Source of the DNA: an uncultured Nitrosomonas sp.
GTDB lineage: Bacteria; Pseudomonadota; Gammaproteobacteria; Burkholderiales; Nitrosomonadaceae
Length of the DNA: 64,000 nt
Assembly: GCA_902826115.1 (NCBI GenBank)
Contig: CADEDO010000009.1
Span: 1 to 64,000 of the forward strand
Reading direction: 5' to 3'
The position numbers and the translations under genes are program-made. Positions 26,092 through 35,448 of the stretch are shown piece after piece. The notes beneath the pieces were generated by a model, which made no database searches, was not told the DNA's origin, and saw only the letters and a list, made by a program, of their open reading frames with translations. How positions within the stretch are numbered: the first letter of the stretch is position 1; the number at the start of each line of letters is the position of its first letter.

Positions 26092-27777
26092 ATGATTCAT
26101 TCACAACTTTACTCGCGCTTGCTGGAAAAACTTGCCGCTCACTGGAAATTACTGCTACTCGCATTGTTCTCCATGCTGATCGTTGCGTTAAGCATGGCGT
26201 CGCTTCCGCTACTCATTCAGCAAATTCTTGATCATACATTCATCCAGAAAGATCAATCTCTGATACAAATGACATCATTGGCAATTATTACGACATTCAT
26301 TGTGCGTGGTTTTGCCAGTTATCTCAGCATTTATGCCGTTGGTAAAGCAAGTAGCAAGATAGGCATCGATTTACGCACTGATACTTTTAACAAGCTGCTA
26401 ACACTGCCCATAAGTTATTACGACTATCTCAACAACAATGAATTGGATACGCTGATATCGCGCATCAACCGGATAACACAAGTCACGATTCACCATATCG
26501 CGATTTTGGTACAAGATACCTTGACCGTCATTGGATTAATCATTTGTATCCTTTATCTCAATCGAGAATTTACATTGTTACTACTGTTAGTATCGCCTCT
26601 GATCGTATTGATCATTCAAATGACACACGATCATTTGCACAAACTCAGCCAAAAAAGCCAGTTGGCATCTCAGCAGCTAGTTCGTCAGTTATTACAATCC
26701 ATCAAACATAGTAGGGAAATCAGATTAGGCGGCGGCCAAATGCATGAGAGTCAGCGCCTGGATAAGATTGCCGAGCCTATTTATCAAGCAGAGAGACAAC
26801 AAACCAGGATCAAGGCCACGGTCATTCCGCTAGGCCAGTTAATCACCGCATTGATACTGATCGCAATTCTTTACTTTATTACGCAGCAAACGCTTAATAA
26901 TGTGCTGAGTTTAGATACCGTGGGCGCGCTCATTTCCGCCGCATTACTGCTCATTATGCCGGTACAGCGCATCACTGGCACCCCTGCCCGGTTGCGACTC
27001 GACCAAACAAACCTGGCAGCCATATTTTCTTTTCTTGATCAAGTCACCGAACAGGAATCAGACACTCAAAGCATTCAGCCAATCAAAGGAAAATTGGCAT
27101 TTGAAACAGTGTTTTTTTGCAATGATACGCAACATAACCCCATTCTGAATTCGATTACACTCACCATACAACCAGGCGAAGTGATCGCTTTTACAGGCTA
27201 CACCCTCACTGAAAAAAACATACTCATTGATCTGATCCTACGCTTGCGGCAACCCACCCATGGCAGCATCCTGTTGGATGATTGCCAGCTTAGTGATATT
27301 CAACTGGACAATCTCTACGCCAATATAGCGCTTGTTTCAGCGGATAACGCTGCTCTGGATGACAAGATTGCCGGTAATATTGCCTATGGCACCCTGAGAT
27401 GCGCCAATGAAGCAAGCATTACAGCCGCAGCGCAAGCTTCCCATGCGATCGAATTTATTCGCGAGATGCCTGACGGTCTACAAACCTCCATTGGTGGTCA
27501 AGGAGACGCTGAGATCAGTAGGAAACAGTGGCAACACATCGCCATTGCACGTGCACTACTAAAGAACTCACCGATACTTATTCTGGATGAAATACCTGCT
27601 ACGCATGAATTGGACTCTGACCACCGGTTGTCATCAGCCCTGGGATTGCTGATGCAAAACCGCACAGTGTTGATTTTTTGTCAGAAAATTCCACATTTGA
27701 GAAAAATAGATCGACTAGCTGTTTTCAAGCATGGCCGCGTCACAGAAAATGCAAACGGCTCGCAGCTGATTCAGTGA
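26092..27777 (+). CDS. MsbA-like ABC exporter half-transporter with degenerate nucleotide-binding domain
   Basis: This 561-residue protein has a six-helix transmembrane domain (about 15-295) and a C-terminal ABC domain, as in MsbA-type exporters. Nearly all ATP-handling motifs are altered. The A-loop aromatic is lost, Walker A reads GYTLTEKN (369-376; only Gly369 and Lys375 kept), and the Q-loop Gln is Ala417. The signature is ISRKQ (475-479) instead of LSGGQ, and the switch His is Gln531. Walker B Asp499 and Glu500 remain. The frame is intact. It may be a non-hydrolysing partner, a regulator or an early pseudogene. It diverges from rmlA, next to surface-sugar genes, and has no clear ribosome binding site. 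Confidence 0.82.
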   Translation: MIHSQLYSRLLEKLAAHWKLLLLALFSMLIVALSMASLPLLIQQILDHTFIQKDQSLIQMTSLAIITTFIVRGFASYLSIYAVGKASSKIGIDLRTDTFNKLLTLPISYYDYLNNNELDTLISRINRITQVTIHHIAILVQDTLTVIGLIICILYLNREFTLLLLLVSPLIVLIIQMTHDHLHKLSQKSQLASQQLVRQLLQSIKHSREIRLGGGQMHESQRLDKIAEPIYQAERQQTRIKATVIPLGQLITALILIAILYFITQQTLNNVLSLDTVGALISAALLLIMPVQRITGTPARLRLDQTNLAAIFSFLDQVTEQESDTQSIQPIKGKLAFETVFFCNDTQHNPILNSITLTIQPGEVIAFTGYTLTEKNILIDLILRLRQPTHGSILLDDCQLSDIQLDNLYANIALVSADNAALDDKIAGNIAYGTLRCANEASITAAAQASHAIEFIREMPDGLQTSIGGQGDAEISRKQWQHIAIARALLKNSPILILDEIPATHELDSDHRLSSALGLLMQNRTVLIFCQKIPHLRKIDRLAVFKHGRVTENANGSQLIQ

Positions 27778-27840
27778 GACAAATCAGTAACAATCTTTTG
27801 TTTTGGATCTGCTCGGATACTAGAACGCATTGCTTATTTT

Positions 27841-29727
27841 TTACTCTATTTCCTTATTGGTATATTCGGGCACCCACTTTGCCAATTGGCTACGAACTTC
27901 GTGATCACTTGAGACAGTCACTTTACTTAACCAACTAATCAAATCCGACAACCACTGCTCATCAACCTCACGAGCTTGAGCAATGCGTAATTTCTGGTGC
28001 GGCGTCGGCAAGGTATTCTCACTAGCTGCCCACAACTCTTCATGCAGCTTTTCTCCTGGCCGCAATCCAGTAAAAACAATCCGAATATCTTCCTCACCTA
28101 GTCCAGATAAATGAATCAGGTCATTGGCAAGATCAACAATCTTGACTGGATCCCCCATATCCAACACAAATATTTCCCCACCACCTTTTGTCCCTCCCAT
28201 CAATCCCGCTTGTAAAACCAATTGCGCCGCTTCTGGAATGGACATGAAATAGCGCGTCATTTCTGGATGAGTAACTGTTATCGGCCCGCCTTTTGCAATC
28301 TGTTCTCGGAATTTTGGAATTACACTGCCCGTACTTCCCAGCACATTGCCAAAACGTACCATCACAAAACAAGTTCGGTGGTTTGGACGATTCGAGTCAG
28401 TTTGTTCACTCTTCAACTGCGATTGTTGCAAAGCCTGACATACCATTTCAGCCAGGCGCTTGCTCGCCCCCATAATGCTGACAGGATTGACTGCCTTATC
28501 CGTTGAAATCAGAACAAATTTTTCCACCCCAAAGTCAACCGCAACCTGAGCCAATAAATAAGTACCCAAGACATTATTGAGTAAAGCCTGGCAACCATTC
28601 TCCTGTTCCATGAGTGGCACATGCTTATAAGCAGCGGCATGAAAAACGACTGAGGGTCGAAACTGAGTAAATAATTGCACCATGCGCGCATGGTCTTTGA
28701 TATCGCCTATCACAAACGACATACTGATTTTTGGAAAGCGAGGCAGAAATTCCTCTTGAATGGTATATAGTGCGAATTCATTCAATTCTAGAAAAACAAT
28801 ACGATCCGGTTCAAAGGCTATCAACTGTCGGCACAACTCTGAACCAATCGAACCACCGGCGCCGGTCACCAGAACCACTTTCCCTGTTAACAAGCCATGC
28901 AAACCATCATCATCCAAAACAACGGGGTCTCTGCCCAACAGATCATCCAGTTGAATCTCTCGAATCTGTGACACCGTCATTTTGCCGCTGATCAGATCCA
29001 CATAAGAAGGCACGGTCATTGCCTTTACACCAATCTCCGAGCACATTTCCAAGGCCTGGCGGTGTATTCGATGTGAATCGGAAGGCACAGCAATAATGAC
29101 ATGTTCCACATTCAACTTGTGTATCCATTGCGGCAATTCATTGATTGTTCCCAGTACGCGCACCCCCTGCAAGCGCGTTCCCAATTTTCTAGGATCATCG
29201 TCCAACATCCCGACAACATGCCAATCACGGCTGCCCGCCAAGACTTTAACCAGATTCACCGCCGTACTACCCGCACCAAGAACCAAAACCAGCTTAGCTT
29301 CGTAACTTTCCAGACTATACAGTCGACGTTCTTTCCAGGCGCGATAAATTAAGCGACTGCCTCCCATGATCAATAGCAGCAACAATGGTGCCAGCAGGAT
29401 GACTGCTCCGGGAATATTGGCTAATCGATCCATGAACCACAATAACTGCAACACTGCCGAAGTTCCTATCAGCACTGCCACAAAGATTCTTTTTAAATCC
29501 GGCAGGCTAGCGTAGCGCCACAACCCTCTGTAAAGCCCCATCCATAAGAATATACCCGCCTGGACAAACACAATCCAAGGAAGTATCTCCTGCGCAATCG
29601 CCAACGAAGCAGAAGGAACTTCAAAATTAAAACAAAATAGATAAGCCAACCACCAAGCAACAGCAACGGCAACAAAATCATGAGTAACTGCAATGAATGT
29701 GCGAATTCCAAATTTGCTTGCAAACAT
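27841..29727 (-). CDS. CapD/WbpM/FlaA1-type nucleotide-sugar 4,6-dehydratase, membrane-bound
   Basis: This 628-residue enzyme has four N-terminal membrane helices and a CoA-binding-like domain (about 130-250). A short-chain dehydrogenase domain follows (about 285-580; Rossmann motif VTGAGGSIGSELCRQL). Relatives convert UDP-GlcNAc to 4-keto-6-deoxy sugars for O-antigen or capsule. STDKAVNPVSIMGASKR is the family signature. The classical SDR Tyr is replaced by Met in the SIMGASK region, as known in WbpM-type enzymes. It lies 1 bp after the glycosyltransferase stop, so the two are co-transcribed. Confidence 0.9.
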   Translation of the reverse strand: MFASKFGIRTFIAVTHDFVAVAVAWWLAYLFCFNFEVPSASLAIAQEILPWIVFVQAGIFLWMGLYRGLWRYASLPDLKRIFVAVLIGTSAVLQLLWFMDRLANIPGAVILLAPLLLLLIMGGSRLIYRAWKERRLYSLESYEAKLVLVLGAGSTAVNLVKVLAGSRDWHVVGMLDDDPRKLGTRLQGVRVLGTINELPQWIHKLNVEHVIIAVPSDSHRIHRQALEMCSEIGVKAMTVPSYVDLISGKMTVSQIREIQLDDLLGRDPVVLDDDGLHGLLTGKVVLVTGAGGSIGSELCRQLIAFEPDRIVFLELNEFALYTIQEEFLPRFPKISMSFVIGDIKDHARMVQLFTQFRPSVVFHAAAYKHVPLMEQENGCQALLNNVLGTYLLAQVAVDFGVEKFVLISTDKAVNPVSIMGASKRLAEMVCQALQQSQLKSEQTDSNRPNHRTCFVMVRFGNVLGSTGSVIPKFREQIAKGGPITVTHPEMTRYFMSIPEAAQLVLQAGLMGGTKGGGEIFVLDMGDPVKIVDLANDLIHLSGLGEEDIRIVFTGLRPGEKLHEELWAASENTLPTPHQKLRIAQAREVDEQWLSDLISWLSKVTVSSDHEVRSQLAKWVPEYTNKEIE

Positions 29728-29728
29728 G

Positions 29729-30718
29729 TCATCCTCGATCAGAATAATATTTCTGCTTCCAATCAGAAATAATCATTAATATCAGATAAATACCCGCCCA
29801 AATCATTAGCACCCGGTGCTGCATGGTGATATCTTGCTGACCTGACCAGACAGCGCTTCCACCCACCAGAAGCATCAAACCATAACTCGCCAATGCAGTA
29901 TTCCGATGACCAAAACCATTTTGCACGATACGTTGATAATAATGCTCGCGGTGTGCCTGCCAAATGACTTCCCTGCGCAGCAGGCGTTTAGTGAGAGTCG
30001 CCGTCGCATCCACGATGAAAGGCGAAAACACCAAGAGCGGCAACCATATCGACCATACATTATTTATCCATCCCAACATCCCCAATGCAGCTGCGAGAAA
30101 CCCTAGCGGAATAGCGCCGACATCGCCCATAAAAATGCGCGCCGGATAAAAATTATGTAACAAGAAGCCCATCGCTGCGGCAGCGATCGAGAGATTGATG
30201 CTGGCAAAATCAAAATCACCTACCAACAAAGCGGACAAGCCATAATATCCGAATCCAATTACCGCCATTCCACCGGCCAGACCATCCGCACCATCCATGA
30301 AGTTGTAAAGATTAGACATCCAGATCATAGCAATCGTCGCGCATAACACGATCATCCAACCATAATCCAGCAACAGGAATGTCGCAAACCCTACTGCAAC
30401 GATACTTTGTATCAGTAAGCGGCACCAAATCGGCACACGCCCAACATCATCCATAAGCGATACGACCGCTAACAAACCCGCTCCGGCCCATACCGAAATA
30501 GGCATAGTCACCGAAAAACATAACCATGCGATCATCACGCCAAAGAATAAACCCAAGCCACCAACGCGAGGCACTGGCACTGAATGCAGCGAACGTGTGT
30601 TAGGGTGATCCAAAGCCCAATCGGCTTTTCTCTTTATCAACCATGCAATTGAGAAAAACGAAATAACAAACGATAGGAGCGATGCTGCTATCGTTGATAG
30701 GGGAGAATCCAAAACCAT
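29729..30718 (-). CDS. WecA/WbpL-type undecaprenyl-phosphate sugar-1-phosphate transferase
   Basis: This 329-residue integral membrane enzyme of the MraY/WecA (glycosyltransferase 4) family moves a sugar-1-phosphate onto undecaprenyl phosphate to start surface polysaccharide assembly. It has about 10 helices. The motifs HSVPVPRVGGLG, NLYNFMDGADGLAGG (Asp-rich catalytic loop) and FMGDVGAIPLGF (second catalytic Asp) are present. A basic loop with HREHYYQR near the C-terminus fits the carbohydrate-recognition loop. Its tight link to the CapD-type gene mirrors the wbpL-wbpM pair of O-antigen clusters. Confidence 0.92.
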   Translation of the reverse strand: MVLDSPLSTIAASLLSFVISFFSIAWLIKRKADWALDHPNTRSLHSVPVPRVGGLGLFFGVMIAWLCFSVTMPISVWAGAGLLAVVSLMDDVGRVPIWCRLLIQSIVAVGFATFLLLDYGWMIVLCATIAMIWMSNLYNFMDGADGLAGGMAVIGFGYYGLSALLVGDFDFASINLSIAAAAMGFLLHNFYPARIFMGDVGAIPLGFLAAALGMLGWINNVWSIWLPLLVFSPFIVDATATLTKRLLRREVIWQAHREHYYQRIVQNGFGHRNTALASYGLMLLVGGSAVWSGQQDITMQHRVLMIWAGIYLILMIISDWKQKYYSDRG

Positions 30719-30744
30719 AGCGACCGGATTATCCGTTATAAGTC

Positions 30745-30792
30745 ATTAAAAAAGCACGTGCCACTTCCTCATCTATTCGATAAGAAAGTGGC
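30745..30792 (-). terminator. likely terminator of the aminotransferase gene
   Basis: The inverted repeat GCCACTT (30760-30766) with AAGTGGC (30786-30792) is followed on the minus strand by the palindrome GCACGTGC and six T. It lies about 40 bp past the aminotransferase stop. Confidence 0.45.
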
Positions 30793-30832
30793 AAGGAGTG
30801 GTTAAATGGCTACTAGCCCTAGAAGTATAATC

Positions 30833-32050
30833 TCAAAACATAGGATTAGCGGCATAACTCCGATGAGCGGCGGCGGCTGCACCACCACTTTCTACTTTCA
30901 TTCCCATATCAGACAAAATTTTCTCCAGTGCGTTGAGGCAGAAAATTACATTCTCAACCCGGCTGGATGTACCCATCAAACCAAAACGCCAAACTTTACC
31001 GGCAAAATCCCCCAAACCGGCGCCAATTTCAAGATTGTATTCATCCAACAAGCGGCGACGCACTTCTTTTTCATCCACGCCAGCAGGTACGAAAACGGAG
31101 TTTAGTTGTGGTAAGCGATGCTGCTCTGCAACCACATAATTCATACCCAGCGTAGCAAAACCGGCCTTTAACGCTTCATAATTGTGATGATGGCGCACCC
31201 AGGAATGTTCCAGACCTTCTTCAGACAACATCAACAGTGATTCATGCAATGCATAGAGCGCATTGGTCGGTGCAGTATGGTGATAAGTGCGTGTTGACGA
31301 TCCCCAGTAATTCAACAACAGACTGATATCCATGAACCAACTATGTACTTTCGTCTTACGATTCTTAACTAATTCAGTCACGCGCTCGGAAAAACTGACC
31401 GGTGACAAACCAGGTGGGCAAGATAAACATTTCTGGCTACCGGAATAGATCGCATCAATACCCCATTCATCCACTTTGATCGGCGTACCACCCAAAGAAG
31501 TGACGGTATCAACAATCGTTAGGCAATTATATTTGCGAGCGATTTCACATAGTGTTTTGGCATCGGACTGCGCGCCTGTTGAAGTTTCGGCATGAACAAA
31601 GGCAACAATTTTGGCATCTGGATTTTTCTTGAGCGCATCCTCAACCTTCTGTGGATCGACCGGCTCACCCCATTTATCATCCACAACGACCGCAACACCG
31701 CCATGACGTTCGACATTTTCGATCATACGGCCACCGAACACACCATTGCGACAAACAATCACTTTGTCGCCAGGCTCAATCATATTGACAAAGCACATTT
31801 CCATACCCACCGATCCAGGTCCGGAAACCGGGAAAGTCATCAAATTCTTGGTTTGAAATGCATAACGCATCAATCCCTTGATTTCTTCCATCATTTCGGT
31901 GAAAACAGGATCAAGGTGACCTAATGTCGGACGCGCCATCGCATTGAGTACGCGCGGATGTGTATCGGAGGGTCCGGGACCCATCAGAACACGTTGTGGT
32001 GGATAAAATACTGCGGCTTTTTTGGAGGGACGAAAATCTTCGGTATTCAT
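30833..32050 (-). CDS. serine/alanine--glyoxylate aminotransferase (class V PLP)
   Basis: This PLP enzyme of about 405 residues moves an amino group from serine or alanine to glyoxylate, giving glycine and hydroxypyruvate or pyruvate. The class V fold is clear: LMGPGPSDTHPRVLNAM near the N-terminus, the PLP Asp/Ser segment VDTVTSLGG, and the Schiff-base Lys in SGSQKCLSCPPG. In an autotroph it could help recycle glycolate made by Rubisco oxygenation. ATG 32050 is preferred over TTG 32056 because AGGA lies seven bases upstream. The gene diverges from the guanidine operon. Choice between serine and alanine as donor is open. Confidence 0.9.
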   Translation of the reverse strand: MNTEDFRPSKKAAVFYPPQRVLMGPGPSDTHPRVLNAMARPTLGHLDPVFTEMMEEIKGLMRYAFQTKNLMTFPVSGPGSVGMEMCFVNMIEPGDKVIVCRNGVFGGRMIENVERHGGVAVVVDDKWGEPVDPQKVEDALKKNPDAKIVAFVHAETSTGAQSDAKTLCEIARKYNCLTIVDTVTSLGGTPIKVDEWGIDAIYSGSQKCLSCPPGLSPVSFSERVTELVKNRKTKVHSWFMDISLLLNYWGSSTRTYHHTAPTNALYALHESLLMLSEEGLEHSWVRHHHNYEALKAGFATLGMNYVVAEQHRLPQLNSVFVPAGVDEKEVRRRLLDEYNLEIGAGLGDFAGKVWRFGLMGTSSRVENVIFCLNALEKILSDMGMKVESGGAAAAAHRSYAANPMF

Positions 32051-32056
32051 GAACAA

Positions 32057-32401
32057 TCCTAAGTAAAAAATATAGTCTGATTTATGTTGAAAAAAGTTGA
32101 TTTTATCAAGCGAAAGCAGAGTTTACTATAAACAAAGGTAAGCTCAATAAATTATCCTTATGCATACGCTAAGAGAATCTCATAAGCATTTGAGATTATG
32201 AGTGATTGATATAGATAAAACACAGAATCTTTTTGTTGATCCGCCACTCATATTATGACTGCTATTTACATAGCTAAACAGCAATAGAGCAATTTACAAA
32301 ACCATTGCTTTTTTCAATTCACACCTTTAGAATCTTGCTCGTTACTTGCTATCTAAATATTTCAATAAAATGATTAAATTAGATAAGCCAGTACATCAAA
32401 T
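32057..32401. other. intergenic region ahead of the guanidine riboswitch
   Basis: This AT-rich stretch must hold the promoters of the divergent aminotransferase gene and the riboswitch-controlled operon. Candidate elements such as TTGCTA (32346) do not form a convincing pair at standard spacing. No gene is visible. Confidence 0.4.
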
Positions 32402-32502
32402 GGAAACTAGGGTTCCGGTCAGTGCAATACGGCGTCAGGTCCAAGAGTTTCCGGTCTCGTAAATAACGAGACTCCACGGAGGGAAAAAAGCCCGGGAGGT
32501 TA
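32402..32502 (+). promoter_or_regulatory. guanidine-I riboswitch aptamer (ykkC class)
   Basis: The conserved core blocks of the guanidine-I class appear in order: ACTAGGGTTCCG (from about 32405), GGTCCAAGAG (32438-32447), a variable hairpin with CTCGT/ACGAG arms, then ACGGAGGGAAAAAAGCCCGGGAGG (32476-32499, given here only as a location). The spacing to the downstream permease gene is about 60 bp. This class binds guanidinium and switches genes on. The match rests on recalled consensus, and agreement over all blocks makes the call strong. Confidence 0.93.
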
Positions 32503-32548
32503 AGGTGTAATGTATTCAGGTACATTACAATCTCGGTAAAACCTTTTT
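32497..32548 (+). terminator. riboswitch expression platform (intrinsic terminator)
   Basis: A 9-bp perfect stem, TGTAATGTA (32506-32514) with TACATTACA (32521-32529), is extended by AGGTT (32497-32501) pairing with AACCT (32540-32544) and followed by a run of five T. The left outer arm overlaps the conserved 3-prime end of the aptamer. Guanidine binding would therefore compete with the terminator and permit transcription. Confidence 0.75.
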
Positions 32549-32563
32549 GTATGGAGACTTGTT

Positions 32564-34000
32564 ATGTCGGATTCAACAAAACCAACCGCTTCTTCTCATG
32601 ATGCCCATGTAACTGGCGATATGCTCAATCGCAGCATGAGCGTGTGGCATAGTTTTACGCTCGGGTTTGCGGTGGTCTCACCGGTGGCCGGACTTTATGC
32701 CATCATTGGTGTGCAAACTGTAGTCGCCGGTGGCGGTTGGTTTGCTGCACTGGCGGTTTGTTTGCTCATGCAGTTACTGGTCGCGACTGTTTACGCCGAA
32801 TTGTCTTCACAGTTCCCGATTGCCGGTGGCGCCTATAAATGGGCGCGGCAACTCGGTGGCGTCATCGCCGGACAGTATGCAGGCGTGATTTATATCTGCT
32901 CCACCATCGCCATGGTCACGACAACCGCTTATACCGGCGGCTTCTGGCTGGCCACTTTTTTAGGGCTGCCTGATGCCGGCGGCGGGATGATGGTGCTGTG
33001 GGGCGCTCTGTTTCTGTTTCTCTGCACGCTCCTCAATTTGGCGCCCGTCAGTATTTTCAATCTGGTGATCAAACTGGGGGTTTACGCAGAAGTCGTCGGC
33101 TCGCTCGGTGTAGCGCTACTGTTATTTATTTTCTTTCGCCAGCATCCTGTGTTGGAATTGTTTCAGCACATGGGCACCGGAACAGCACCTAGTGAAATGT
33201 CCGCTTTTTTGGCGGCACTGGCTATTTCCGGTTGGGCTTTCATCGGTTTTGATGCCTGCTCCACCACGGCAGAAGAAACCCATCAACCTAAACGCATGGT
33301 ACCACGTGCAATTTTCATGTCGCTACTGGTAGTCGGCACAGTCGTCTTATTTAATTCAGCTTCGCTGATTTTAGCCTTTGATCATGACACCTTGAGAAAT
33401 TCCAGCCACACTTCCGATCCAGTCACGCCCTTGATTGCCAATAGTATTGGAGACTGGTTCGAAAAACCTTTTCTGGCCATTGTGATGACTGCATTCCTAG
33501 CTTGCGGCGCATCCATGGTCAAGTACACCTCGCGCATTGTGTATTCCATGGCACGGGAAGGCAATATGCCAGCCCTGCTGAGCCAGGTAACCACCAGCAA
33601 AACGCCACGAAACGCGATTTTGTTTACGGTTTTGCTAGCAGGTTGTGGATTGATATTTGGACTCAATGATGATGCCGTGGCCACCATCATTGCATTCGGT
33701 ACCGGCGGTTTATACGCCATGTTTACGTTCACAACAGGATTTGGATTGTTTGCCCGTCTTACCGGCCGGTGGAATCCGGAACTGGGTGAACTGAAGCTCG
33801 GAATCTATGGACTAATAATCAATGTACTGGCATTTATCTGGTCATTGTTTGAACTCATCAACATTGCTTGGCCACGCCCATATGCCATTTCTGCCGATGC
33901 GCCCTGGTGGCAATTATGGGCAACTCCCTTGGTATTGGGAACCATTCTAACGATTACCACGCTGTATATCCTGGGCAAGAAATGGACAGCCGCGAAGTAA
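32564..34000 (+). CDS. APC-family permease, probable guanidine importer
   Basis: This 478-residue permease has about 12 helices and belongs to the amino acid-polyamine-organocation superfamily. The family signature around AVVSPVAGLYAIIG (helix 1) and QFPIAGGAYKWARQLGG (helix 2) is clear. Its position directly behind a guanidine-I riboswitch and ahead of guanidine-degrading genes suggests it imports guanidinium. Related permeases next to urea-carboxylase-like genes were formerly called urea or amino acid permeases. GGAG lies seven bases before the ATG. G+C is visibly higher than in flanking genes. Confidence 0.85.
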   Translation: MSDSTKPTASSHDAHVTGDMLNRSMSVWHSFTLGFAVVSPVAGLYAIIGVQTVVAGGGWFAALAVCLLMQLLVATVYAELSSQFPIAGGAYKWARQLGGVIAGQYAGVIYICSTIAMVTTTAYTGGFWLATFLGLPDAGGGMMVLWGALFLFLCTLLNLAPVSIFNLVIKLGVYAEVVGSLGVALLLFIFFRQHPVLELFQHMGTGTAPSEMSAFLAALAISGWAFIGFDACSTTAEETHQPKRMVPRAIFMSLLVVGTVVLFNSASLILAFDHDTLRNSSHTSDPVTPLIANSIGDWFEKPFLAIVMTAFLACGASMVKYTSRIVYSMAREGNMPALLSQVTTSKTPRNAILFTVLLAGCGLIFGLNDDAVATIIAFGTGGLYAMFTFTTGFGLFARLTGRWNPELGELKLGIYGLIINVLAFIWSLFELINIAWPRPYAISADAPWWQLWATPLVLGTILTITTLYILGKKWTAAK

Positions 34001-34028
34001 AATCATCTTAAAAAGGAATCTATCTATC

Positions 34029-34763
34029 ATGAACCAACCCAACACGCTGATTTGGAAACAAACTATTCCAGGAGGATGCCACTGGTCTGGCATCATACGC
34101 CGCGGCACGACGCTGCGCATGACCGATGTTGATGGCGGTGCCAATGCAGCCGTTTTGCTGTTTAATCAGGAAGAAAAGCTCGAGCGTTACAACATGGCGG
34201 ATACCTTGAAATCACAGCATACTTTTCGCCTGACCAAAGGCCACGCCTGCCATTCCGATATGGGGCGAATCTTTTGCTGCATCACAGCAGATACCGCCGG
34301 GTGGAATGATACCGTGTGCGGATTGAGCGATGCTGATTTGACTCAACAAAAATATGGTACGGCGCGCTACCAGGAACATCGCAATCAGATGTTTCGCAGC
34401 GGTTTGGATGGTATGTTGATCGAACTGGGCAAATGGGGTTTAGACATGCGCGACATCACTTCGAACATCAACTTTTTTAGCAAAGTGACTACGGATGCTT
34501 CCGGTGAATTGACCTTCCAAGCGGGAAACAGCAAAGCCGGCGATTATGTTGATCTGAGTTTCGTGATGAACACATTGGTGGTGCTATCGACAGCCCCCCA
34601 TCCACTGGATCCCAAAACATCGTATCAACCTGGCGCGGTTAATCTGGAAGTATTCGACACACCGCCGGAAGCGATCACGGAATGTTTGCACATCTCAGAA
34701 AATACCCGTGCATTAAAAAATACACAGCATTTTTATTGTGGAGGCAAAAATGAATCAGCCTAA
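34029..34763 (+). CDS. DUF1989 protein, carboxyguanidine deiminase-type subunit (UAAP1)
   Basis: This 244-residue protein is the first of two related DUF1989 proteins formerly named urea amidolyase-associated proteins. In characterised systems the pair (CgdA/CgdB) removes ammonia from carboxyguanidine to give allophanate. Conserved points include HACHSDMGRIFCCI, TAGWNDTVCG and the DITSNINFF segment. AAGGA precedes the start. Its last codons overlap the start of the second subunit, which implies coupled translation of a complex. Which subunit corresponds to CgdA or CgdB I do not assign. Confidence 0.88.
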   Translation: MNQPNTLIWKQTIPGGCHWSGIIRRGTTLRMTDVDGGANAAVLLFNQEEKLERYNMADTLKSQHTFRLTKGHACHSDMGRIFCCITADTAGWNDTVCGLSDADLTQQKYGTARYQEHRNQMFRSGLDGMLIELGKWGLDMRDITSNINFFSKVTTDASGELTFQAGNSKAGDYVDLSFVMNTLVVLSTAPHPLDPKTSYQPGAVNLEVFDTPPEAITECLHISENTRALKNTQHFYCGGKNESA

Positions 34764-35421
34764 ACTTATTGAAAGCCAGCTTGATCCCCGTCACGCAATC
34801 ATCGATGAAATCTGTGCAGCCGGAGAACCTTGGGTTAAGGTCGTCAAACAGGGTCAAACTTTCCGTATCGTCGATTTAGAAGGCAATCAAGCCGTTGATA
34901 CGTTATTTTTTAACGCTCATAACGCTCTGGAACGCTATAGTGTTACCGATACGATACGCGCACAAAATAAACTGTATCTCACTACCGACAGCAAACTGTG
35001 CTCAAATTTTGGCAAGGTGATGCTGACGATCGTAGCCGATACCTGTGGGCGTCATGACACTTTGGGAGGCGCCTGTGCTGCAGAAAGCAATACGGTACGC
35101 TATGCACTGGAAAAATATCCGATGCATAGCTGCCGGGATAATTTCCTGCATGCTTTGGCGCATGACAGTACTTGTCACCAGTTGCATATGAGCAAACGCG
35201 ACTTGCCGAATAACATTAATTTTTTCATGAATGTTCCGGTCACTGAAGAAGGCCGATTGGAATTTGACGATGGCATTTCTGCACCTGGCAAATATGTCGA
35301 AATGCGCGCTGAGATGGATGTTTTGGTATTGATCTCGAATTGCCCGCAGTTAAATAATCCGTGCAACGCCTACAATCCGACGCCGATTCAATTGCTGGTT
35401 TGGGATCAGCGATCCAATTAA
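34750..35421 (+). CDS. DUF1989 protein, carboxyguanidine deiminase-type subunit (UAAP2)
   Basis: This 223-residue protein is the second DUF1989 subunit, paralogous to the preceding gene over its whole length. Shared motifs are VDTLFFNA, LERYSVTDT, a Cys-containing ADTCGRHDTLGGAC and KRDLPNNINFFMNV. The frame is open from GTG 34738. ATG 34750 is chosen because GGAGG (34740-34744) lies five bases ahead and the protein then starts MNQPKLIES. It overlaps the end of the first subunit gene by 14 bp and is followed 27 bp later by the carboxylase. Confidence 0.88.
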   Translation: MNQPKLIESQLDPRHAIIDEICAAGEPWVKVVKQGQTFRIVDLEGNQAVDTLFFNAHNALERYSVTDTIRAQNKLYLTTDSKLCSNFGKVMLTIVADTCGRHDTLGGACAAESNTVRYALEKYPMHSCRDNFLHALAHDSTCHQLHMSKRDLPNNINFFMNVPVTEEGRLEFDDGISAPGKYVEMRAEMDVLVLISNCPQLNNPCNAYNPTPIQLLVWDQRSN

Positions 35422-35448
35422 TGGTCGGTCATTCAGGAGGATTCAGTC

